From Anarhynchus alexandrinus (taxonomy: Eukaryota > Chordata > Aves > Charadriiformes > Charadriidae): a DNA stretch of 64,000 nt. Numbering within the stretch: the stretch's first letter is position 1; the number at the start of each line of letters is the position of its first letter. Where the stretch lies: NCBI GenBank assembly GCA_008711295.1, contig VUYV01000101.1, forward strand, positions 2,922,862 to 2,986,861. Reading direction: 5' to 3'. The position numbers were made by a program, and so were the translations under genes. The notes under the pieces were generated by a model. The model was not told the origin of the DNA. It ran no database searches and was given only the letters and a program-made list of their open reading frames with translations. This document shows positions 48,200 through 56,021 of this stretch, one piece after another.

Positions 48200-48553
48200 C
48201 CCCTTAGAGAAACTGCGATGGGGGGACCGCAACCCAGCATGGGATATGTATCTGTCCCACTTAACTCAGGGGACATGAGAGAATTTAAAAAAGAAATGGG
48301 GAGCTTGTTAGAAGACCCCCTAGGAGTTTCAGAAAGGTTAGACCAGTTCCTAGGTCCCAATATCTATACCTGGGACGAATTGCGAGCGATCTTAAATATT
48401 TTATTTACTTCTGAAGAAAGACATATGATCAGACGAGCTGGAATGAGGATATGGGACCATCAGCACCAAGGGGGTCCAGAAGCACACACAAAATGGCCCC
48501 TTCAGAGACCAAATTGGAATAATCAGGATGAAGTCCATAGGGGCCACATGTCC
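48200..48553 (+). pseudogene. gag: gag, capsid N-terminal part, cut by gap
   Basis: Same frame as the first gag part. An ATG at 48218 begins the longest ORF but is internal to gag. Sequence MREFKKEMGSLLEDP and YTWDELRAILNILFT is capsid-like, with the helix spacing of a gammaretroviral p30 N-terminal domain. It ends against the N gap, so capsid end, nucleocapsid zinc knuckle and the gag/pol junction are not visible. Confidence 0.85.
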
Positions 48554-49188
48554 NNNNNNNNNNNNNNNNNNNNNNNNNNNNNNNNNNNNNNNNNNNNNNN
48601 NNNNNNNNNNNNNNNNNNNNNNNNNNNNNNNNNNNNNNNNNNNNNNNNNNNNNNNNNNNNNNNNNNNNNNNNNNNNNNNNNNNNNNNNNNNNNNNNNNNN
48701 NNNNNNNNNNNNNNNNNNNNNNNNNNNNNNNNNNNNNNNNNNNNNNNNNNNNNNNNNNNNNNNNNNNNNNNNNNNNNNNNNNNNNNNNNNNNNNNNNNNN
48801 NNNNNNNNNNNNNNNNNNNNNNNNNNNNNNNNNNNNNNNNNNNNNNNNNNNNNNNNNNNNNNNNNNNNNNNNNNNNNNNNNNNNNNNNNNNNNNNNNNNN
48901 NNNNNNNNNNNNNNNNNNNNNNNNNNNNNNNNNNNNNNNNNNNNNNNNNNNNNNNNNNNNNNNNNNNNNNNNNNNNNNNNNNNNNNNNNNNNNNNNNNNN
49001 NNNNNNNNNNNNNNNNNNNNNNNNNNNNNNNNNNNNNNNNNNNNNNNNNNNNNNNNNNNNNNNNNNNNNNNNNNNNNNNNNNNNNNNNNNNNNNNNNNNN
49101 NNNNNNNNNNNNNNNNNNNNNNNNNNNNNNNNNNNNNNNNNNNNNNNNNNNNNNNNNNNNNNNNNNNNNNNNNNNNNNNNNNNNNNNN
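48554..49188. other. Assembly gap (635 N)
   Basis: Undetermined bases inside the provirus, covering the rest of gag and the start of protease. Whether 635 is a measured or placeholder length cannot be told. ORFs drawn across it have no meaning. Confidence 0.99.
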
Positions 49189-50658
49189 GGAGCAGAAAGA
49201 TCTACTGTTCAAAGATTACCTTGGGGATGTAAAATATCCTCAGAGAAAATAGAAGTTATTGGAGCAAAAGGAGAACCCTTCGGGGTCCCTATAATAAAGA
49301 ATGTGCTATTAGAATCAGATTCCAAATTAGGGTTGGGGTCCCTGTTGCTAGTGCCTGAAGCAGACTATAATCTATTAGGTAGAGACTTGATGATCGAATT
49401 AGGAATTAGTTTAGAGGTAATGAGAGGGGAACTAAGAATCAAATTGTGCCCCTTGCGGGCAGTCGACGAAGAGAAAATAAACCCCGAGGTATGGTACACT
49501 CCAGAGACCATCGGGAAATTAGATATTGAACCTTTCTCAGTAACAATAAAGAACCCAGAAATACCAGTAAGAATAAAACAGTACCCTCTGCCGATGGAAG
49601 GGAGGCAAGGATTGAAGCCTGAGATTCAGAGACTAATTAAAAAAGGAATATTGGAATCCTGCATGTCCCCCTTTAATACTCCCATCTTGCCTGTAAAGAA
49701 ACCAGATGGGACGTACAGATTAGTGCATGATTTGCGAGAGATTAACAAATGGACAGTGGCCAGATTTCCTGTAGTGGAGAATCCTCATACACTTTTAAGT
49801 CAGTTGGGCCCCAATGATCAATGGTATAGTGTAACAGACTTGAAAGATGCCTTTTGGGCTTGCCCCTTACAGAAAGATTGTAGAGACTATTTTGCCTTTG
49901 AATGGGAAGACCCAGACACTCACAGAAAGCAACAATTACGGTGGACAGTTTTACCTCAAGGGTTCACCGAATCTCCGAACTTGTTTGGGCAAGCATTAGA
50001 ACAAATATTGCGGGGGTACGAATTGAAAAAAGGAGTAACCCTTGTCCAGTATGTAGATGATTTACTGCTAGCTGGTAGCGACGAGGAGACAATTAGAGAA
50101 GAGAGTATTAGGCTGTTAAATTTTTTAAGTTTACAAGGATTAAAGGTGTCAAAGCCAAAATTACAGTTTGTTGAAAAAGAAGTGAAATACCTAGGACACA
50201 GGTTGAGTAAAGGAACTAAGAAATTAGACCCAGAAAGAGTACAGGGTATATTATCATTGCCAGCTCCAAAAACTAAGAGACAGATTAGACAATTGTTAGG
50301 ACTATTAGGCTATTGCAGGCAATGGATTGAAGGTTATAGTAGAAAAGTCAAATTCCTGCATACTAAACTAACAAGAGATGGCTTACAAAAATGGATAGAT
50401 GACGACGAGAACCAATTAGAGGCCTTAAAGGCTGATCTAGCCAATGCTCCTGTTTTAAGTTTACCCGATTTGAAAAAGCCATTCTTTTTCTTTGTAAATA
50501 TAGAAGAAGAAACAGCATACGGAGTGTTAGCTCAGGAATGGGCAGGAAAGAAGAAGCCAGTAGGATACCTCTCCAAACTCTTAGACCCCGTAAGTAGAGG
50601 ATGGCCTACTTGCTTGCAGGCAGTAGTGGCAGCAGCCCTCCTAGTAGGAGGTGAATAA
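49189..50658 (+). pseudogene. pol: pol, protease C-terminal part and reverse transcriptase
   Basis: The frame is open from the gap edge, so the Met at 49303 is not a real start. The first codons (Gly-Ala) fit the end of the aspartic-protease D-T-G-A motif, with the catalytic Asp in the gap. The protease ends with YNLLGRDLM. RT follows: LPQG at 49951-49962 and the catalytic YVDD at 50050-50061. The thumb region and the start of the RNase H connection are present. The frame is lost at a TAA (50656-50658), and the next domain is in another frame. So RT residues look sound but RT and RNase H are not joined. Confidence 0.93.
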
Positions 50659-52216
50659 AATCACCTTTGGAGGGGAAGTTAAGATATTGTCGCCTCATAA
50701 CATCAGGGGAATATTGCAACAAAAAGCAGATAAATGGATAACTGATGCCCGGCTCATGAAGTATGAAGGGATTTTGATATCTTCACCTAGACTAACCCTC
50801 AACGTAACGTCCCTACAAAATCCTGCACAATTTTTATATGGAGAACCTAATGAAAACTTAACTCACGACTGCCTCCACAATATTGAGGAACAAACTAAAC
50901 TTAGGCCAGATTTAGAAGAAGAAGAACTTGGGGAAGGAGAAAAGTTGTTTGTAGATGGCTCATCACGAGTGGTAGAGGGGAAAAGAAAATCAGGATATGC
51001 CATAATCGATGGCAATACATTTAGTGTAATAGAATCAGGACCCTTAAACCCCAGCTGGTCTGCCCAAGCATGTGAATTATTTGCAGTATTAAAAGCTCTG
51101 AAACTGTTAAAAGGAAAGATTGGAACAATATACACTGACTCGAAGTATGCATTTGGGGTGGTACACACTTTTGGAAAAATATGGGAAGAAAGGGGACCAA
51201 TAAATTCCCAAGGCAAGGGGCTGGTGCATCAGGAGTTGATAACTCAAGTCTTACAAGCCTTGAGAGGCCCAAAAGGAATAGCAGTTGTGCACTTGAAAGG
51301 ACATCAGAGGGGATTAAGCCCCTTTATAAGAGGGAACAATCTAGCAGACGAAGAGGCAAAGAGGGCTGCGTTAAAAATAAATAGTGAAGAAGCAGCCATA
51401 AAAGCTCGCAAGGAGTATGTCAATTGTGGAGATAATTTAAAGGATTCCCCGTGCTATGAATGTTGGAAAGACTATGGAATAGATGTAGTGAAAGATCATA
51501 GTCTCTCGCCAGAAATGGGTACAGATTGTCATATTTTAAGCTTTACAGTCCAAGAAAAAGAGAAATTGGCCCAGATGGGAATGAGAGAAACAGAGAAAGG
51601 GCATTGGAGACTTCCTGACGGCCGAGAGGTTCTCCCTAAGTCTCTAGCTCTAAGAATAATGCGAGAATTTCATGGAAAAACTCACTGGGGAACCCAAGCC
51701 TTAGTAGACCAATTTGCCATTAAATATATGTGTATTGGAATATATAATATAGCAAAAAGAATCGTGAGTGAATGTATAACTTGTCAGAAGGTCAATAAGC
51801 ACCAAGTGAGGGAGAGACCACTGGGAGGAAGAGAACTAGCACACAGGCCTTTTGCGAAAATCCAGATAGACTTTACCGAACTACCAAAAGTGGGGAGATA
51901 CAAGTATTTATTAGTAATTGTAGACCATTTAACACACTTTGTAGAGGCCTTTCCGACAGCCCGAGCTACAGCTCAGACAGTAGTAAAATGGTTATTAGAA
52001 GAAATCATTCCAAGATATGGTTCTATTGAAGTAATTGACTCCGATAGAGGGCCACATTTTGTATCAAGAATTACAAAAGAAGTTCTGTCCTCCCTGGGTA
52101 CCCAGTGGCAATATCACACTCCGTGGCACCCGCAGAGCTCAGGCAAAGTTGAGAGAATGAACGGAGAGATAAAAAAGCAATTAACAAAGTTAATGGTAGA
52201 AACAAAAATGTCTTGA
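50659..52216 (+). pseudogene. pol: pol, RNase H and integrase core
   Basis: A different frame from RT. Open from about 50651 to a TGA at 52214-52216. RNase H has the acidic set: Asp in FVDGSS, Glu in ACELFAVLKAL, Asp in YTDSKYAF and a final Asp in GNNLADEEAK, with a His in LKGHQRG. Integrase follows with an H-H-C-C zinc domain (FHGKTHW ... CITCQKV) and the D,D-35-E core: Asp in IDFTELP, Asp in DSDRGPHF, Glu in GKVERMNGE. Catalytic residues seem kept. The TGA breaks the core from the C-terminal domain. Confidence 0.93.
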
Positions 52217-52684
52217 GTAAAGTGCCTGCCCCTAGCATTGCTAAATATTCAAACCCAACCCCGAACAGATGTTAGGATCTCCCCTTTCGAAATGTTATAC
52301 GGAATGCCATATGACTTAGAAATCCCAGAAAATCACCCTCAGCTCGAAAGCCAACAAGTTAAACCTTATCTAATTCAGCTAATGACCCAAAGGGAACAAT
52401 TACGAAATAAAGGTTTGGTAGTTCAAAGACCCCCTTTAGATATGCCTATACATAAGATTAAACCAGGGGATAAGGTTTTAGTTAAGTCCTGGAAAGAATC
52501 CTCATTAACCCCTCGATGGGAAGGACCCTATCTTGTTTTGCTCACCACAGAAACAGCCGTTCGGACAGCAGAAAAAGGCTGGACCCATGCGAGCCGCATA
52601 AAAGGACCCATCGACGACCCGGATCAATCCTGGGAAGTTACAAGCCCTCCTGGAAGCCTGAAAATGACTCTCAAGAAAGTTTAA
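52217..52684 (+). pseudogene. pol: pol, integrase C-terminal (GPY/F-type) part
   Basis: Same frame as the integrase core, directly after its TGA. It has PFEMLYGMPYDLE and then KPGDKVLVKSWK and RWEGPYLVLLTT, the GPY/F-type domain of gammaretroviral integrases. It ends at a natural TAA (52682-52684). The Met at 52238 is a chance internal codon. Confidence 0.9.
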
Positions 52685-53191
52685 ATTGAACTTAAAGAAA
52701 GCTAAGTGTGATAATTGTAATAATAAGTGTGGGGGAAGCCCCATTTTATAGGGGAAAATCAACTAAAAGACACTCTACTAAACCTTTGGAAAAGAGCCAC
52801 ATCTAGAATCTGTCCACTATGTAAACAGTGTAATTTATACATTAGAGCTAAGTGTTTTTAGTGTTCTAAGTATATTATTTCTCAAAGTAGGAGACAAGAA
52901 TAATATCTGAATAACTGTTTAGAATTTCTATGTATTTGCTGTAACCCCCCCCATAATTTACCTAAGTAAGATTCTATTGTTGTTACCTTAACCAATACGT
53001 AATCCTTTAACCATAGAGTACTCCTAGTGTTATAAGTAGAGAAACCTACCGAAAACAGGAGAAGCCCCATTTAAACAATTTAAAATAAAATACCAAAGTG
53101 CTACTTCCAAGGGAATCGGGAGCCGGAATAAATGGGTGAAAGCTAACTTACTATCACATTTCTCCTGAAGATTGTCCTTGCCACCGAGAAG
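52685..53191 (+). other. Non-coding interval between pol and env
   Basis: About 500 bases with no open frame of note. A pyrimidine run ending tctcctgaag at 53170 is the best candidate for the env splice acceptor, 22 bases before the env ATG. The interval is longer than in the usual gammaretrovirus layout, where env overlaps pol. Confidence 0.6.
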
Positions 53192-55318
53192 ATGACATTC
53201 CTCGTAGCTCGAAGCAACCGAGTTGACGAGCGAGGTGGAGGGACAAAGTACTGTGGAGAACTGACTCCTGTCACTGCAAATAATATAAAGACCCTCCAAG
53301 TGAAAGTGCCCCGAAGTTCCAGATGGGAAAAAAGCACTAGTCAAATTGGCTTAAAACAGAATTGGAGGCTTCACTCTTTTCGGTACGCCTTGGCTATTCT
53401 GTTTTTAATGTTACCACAAACATGGTGTAAATTGAGCCACCAAGCTCATCAGCCATTCAAATGGACACTGCATCGGGTGAGCGATGATGATGATGAAGTC
53501 ATACAAACTATAACAACTCCAGGGGCCCCTAGCTTTAGAACCACTCTGTGCCAGTTAGCGCCAGTAGATGAAGCATGTAAAAAAGAAGGTATATCATTTT
53601 ATCTATGCCCAAGTTCTAACCCTGGGAAATCGTATTGTAACCAACCAGGACAATATTTTTGCGCATCCTGGGGTTGTGAAACAATTGCTTACCCATGGAT
53701 TACAGTGCCTGGAAAGGATCCCTTCTTGAAGGTATCCTGGGCCCCTTATGGATGCAGGCCGCAAGTGGGACGTGCACTAGATAGAAGTGAGTCCTTTTTT
53801 ATCGCAAGGTGGAGCTGTAACTACTGGTACTTGAATGTGACCCAACCTCAAGACCCTAGCTGGCTAGTAGGGAGAACTTGGGGAGTTCGGTATTATAAAG
53901 AACTAGGACAAGATAGAGGTGGGCTAATACATATTAAGAAGGAACCAGCCTTGCCTGACCCACTGCTAGTCGGCCCCAACCAAGTCCTAACTGATGATCT
54001 AACTAAGAAAATAAGCCCCAACCAGACATTGACTGATAGTTTGACCAAAGAAGCAGAAGTTGATGTAACAAAGGTTCTTGTAATGAGTAGTACCCAAACC
54101 CCTAATGAAAACTCTGGGGATAACTCCCTTTGGAAACTGATGCAAGCCAGTTACCTGGTGTTGAACAAAACTAACCCGAATCTTACCGAGCATTGTTGGT
54201 TGTGTTATGGGATAAAACCCCCCTTTTATGAGGCTGTAGGAGTAACTGAAAAACCCCGACGTATGAATGGCAATAATCCAGCACAATGTATATGGGACAC
54301 AGAAAAACATGGAATTACGCTGACCCAAGTAACGGGAAAAGGTGTGTGTGTGGGTAAGATTCCAGAAGACAAAAAGCAGTTATGTGTCAACCCTGATAAA
54401 AGGGAACCACGAAAACCCAGAAAGCCAGCAAAATGGCTGTTGCCAGCTAATAACACTAAGTGGGTTTGTTCCACTATAGGAGTTACACCCTGCATATCGC
54501 TGAGACATTTCAATGAATCCTCCGACTATTGTGTCCAAGTAGCAATAATTCCTAAGATTATCTACCACCCTGAAAAATTTGTATATGATTCACATATCAC
54601 CCAGGAACACCACTTGTCTAAACGAGAACCCTTCACAGCATTAACAGTAGCCACTCTAATGATTTTGGGAGGCGCAGGAGTAGGCACGGGAGTAGCCTCA
54701 TTGGTACAACAAAGCAAAGAATTTAAGGCATTGAGGATAGCAGTAGACGAGGACCTAGTACGAATTGAGCAATCAATAACCGCTTTAGAAAAATCCATTA
54801 GATCATTATCAGAAGTGGTATTACAAAACCGGAGAGGAATAGATTTAATGTTTTTACAGCAAGGAGGAATGTGCGCAGCACTTAAAGAAGAATGCTGTGT
54901 ATATGCAGATCACACTGGGATAGTAAGAGACACAATGGCCAAACTTCGAGAAGGGTTAGAAAAAAGAAAAAGAGAATGGGAAGCACAACAAAGCTGGTAT
55001 GAATCGTGGTTCAATCACTCTCCCTGGCTAACTACTCTGTTATCAACACTCGCTGGTCCGGTAATGTTAATAATTCTCGTTTTGACTTTTGGGCCCTGTA
55101 TAATCAACAAAATAGTTGCAATCGTAAAAAGCAGATTAGAAGCAGCCCATTTAATGCTTGTGACAAAAGCCAAGAACGAACCCCTAGAGATACCAGAAAC
55201 AACAGAGACCTTTATTTTAAGTCGACAAGAACTTAAGCGGTTTGATGAACAAAATGGTAAAAAAAATAAAAGGGGGGAAATTGTGACAAGCTCAGTATTG
55301 TTTGTTCACCAAACCTAA
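53192..55318 (+). CDS. env: env, intact 708-codon envelope frame
   Basis: Uninterrupted gammaretroviral-type envelope. A hydrophobic signal core lies near residues 65-77 after an unusually long leader. SU has many cysteines and the CWLC isomerase motif at 335-338; furin-type LSKR ends at 478, followed by a glycine/alanine-rich fusion peptide. TM has a heptad region, an immunosuppressive-domain-like stretch at about 544-560, CX6CC at 561-569, and a hydrophobic anchor near 611-640 followed by a cytoplasmic tail of over 60 residues. Several N-glycosylation sequons are present. CWLC plus CX6CC implies a covalent SU-TM link. The last 12 codons lie in the 3' LTR. Start choice: ATG 53192 is the first in frame. 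Expression is not shown by sequence. Candidate for a co-opted env or just a late survivor. Confidence 0.93.
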   Translation: MTFLVARSNRVDERGGGTKYCGELTPVTANNIKTLQVKVPRSSRWEKSTSQIGLKQNWRLHSFRYALAILFLMLPQTWCKLSHQAHQPFKWTLHRVSDDDDEVIQTITTPGAPSFRTTLCQLAPVDEACKKEGISFYLCPSSNPGKSYCNQPGQYFCASWGCETIAYPWITVPGKDPFLKVSWAPYGCRPQVGRALDRSESFFIARWSCNYWYLNVTQPQDPSWLVGRTWGVRYYKELGQDRGGLIHIKKEPALPDPLLVGPNQVLTDDLTKKISPNQTLTDSLTKEAEVDVTKVLVMSSTQTPNENSGDNSLWKLMQASYLVLNKTNPNLTEHCWLCYGIKPPFYEAVGVTEKPRRMNGNNPAQCIWDTEKHGITLTQVTGKGVCVGKIPEDKKQLCVNPDKREPRKPRKPAKWLLPANNTKWVCSTIGVTPCISLRHFNESSDYCVQVAIIPKIIYHPEKFVYDSHITQEHHLSKREPFTALTVATLMILGGAGVGTGVASLVQQSKEFKALRIAVDEDLVRIEQSITALEKSIRSLSEVVLQNRRGIDLMFLQQGGMCAALKEECCVYADHTGIVRDTMAKLREGLEKRKREWEAQQSWYESWFNHSPWLTTLLSTLAGPVMLIILVLTFGPCIINKIVAIVKSRLEAAHLMLVTKAKNEPLEIPETTETFILSRQELKRFDEQNGKKNKRGEIVTSSVLFVHQT
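55261..55281 (+). promoter_or_regulatory. Polypurine tract
   Basis: A purine run (AAAAAATAAAAGGGGGGAAA, then T) directly before the 3' LTR, the normal primer site for plus-strand DNA. It lies inside the env frame. Confidence 0.85.
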
Positions 55319-56016
55319 AACTCACATCATTACATTGTTTCATGAAAGACACCTGCTTGGCAGGATGGGGCCAGATAACCAACATTCTGGTAAGCAAGCA
55401 AGGTCGAGCAGCAAGGTCGTGTTATGCTGACATCATAAATTGTGAAAAGACTTCGAGGAGGGGGCTCAGGAAGACATGGAGCCTTCATCTCTACGACCAC
55501 CAAGAAGCAAAGAAAGAAAGAGGACGACCCCTTAGCAACAAACCGCGCAGACGCAGAGTACACCACTAAGAAAAACGCTTATACTGGAAGAAGATGGGTA
55601 TAAAAACCAAAGATTTTTGTAACCCAGGTGTAATAACTAACTGAAAGTAATTTGCTGATCCAACCAGTTGCTCAGGAGCCATGGGGACATACCAGAAGAG
55701 TCTAGCTACAATGTTATCTTGAATAAATGCTAAACCACAATGTAGCCAGAGATAAAAGGTTAATTGGTATGTAAATTTATCGCGATATGCTAATGGCTGT
55801 AAACCAGTATAGCCGGGAGACTCTGTAACCGCAAAAAAAACACCAGCGAAAGCCACTATAAGAAGGGGACTCTGGCGGGGTTAAAGTGCGCGCCGTCGGC
55901 GGAGTGAGACTCCCGGGCCGCCCAGCGCTGTTTTGCTTGCTGCCGCTTGCTAATAAATACTTCAAATTTAATTGGCTTTGTCTCCTCGCATCAGTTTGTG
56001 GGACTAACTTATAACA
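55282..56016 (+). repeat. 3' LTR, 735 bp
   Basis: Same termini as the 5' LTR. TATA box 55599-55606, AATAAA at 55952-55957. Carries an extra block (55631-55888). By eye about 20 of the first 180 bases differ from the 5' LTR, about 11 of the next 155, but only about 3 of the last 127 (R/U5). Confidence 0.92.
55631..55888 (+). repeat. Extra block in 3' LTR
   Basis: About 258 bp inserted between AACCCAGGTG and CGCGCCGTCGG, sequences adjoining each other in the 5' LTR. Both edges end with GTG. It contains ACTATAAGAAGGGG near 55856, a TATA-like element about 30 bases before the shared CGCGCC. Its end is like a second U3/R promoter; it may come from a related retrovirus. Confidence 0.75.
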
Positions 56017-56021
56017 CTGCT
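56017..56021. repeat. Target-site duplication, right copy
   Basis: CTGCT, equal to the five bases before the 5' LTR. Confidence 0.75.

Larger units (their letters stand above)
46740..56016 (+). mobile_element. Gammaretrovirus-like endogenous provirus
   Basis: A 9.3-kb provirus lying antisense in a HERC2 intron. Order: LTR, primer-binding region, leader, gag, gap, protease, reverse transcriptase, RNase H, integrase with GPY/F-type end, env, polypurine tract, LTR. Class I affinity rests on the MGQ myristoylated gag start, PPPY late motif, a CWLC plus CX6CC env and the absence of extra accessory frames. gag and pol are each broken, so the copy cannot make its own particles; env is open. Closest named relative cannot be fixed from sequence alone. 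Part of gag/pro is hidden by 635 N. Confidence 0.95.

Noticed and set aside
48218..49252. A 344-codon ORF, and similar ones, across the N block
   Set aside because: N codons are counted as open, so the joined frame has no meaning. Only 48200-48553 is evidence for gag.
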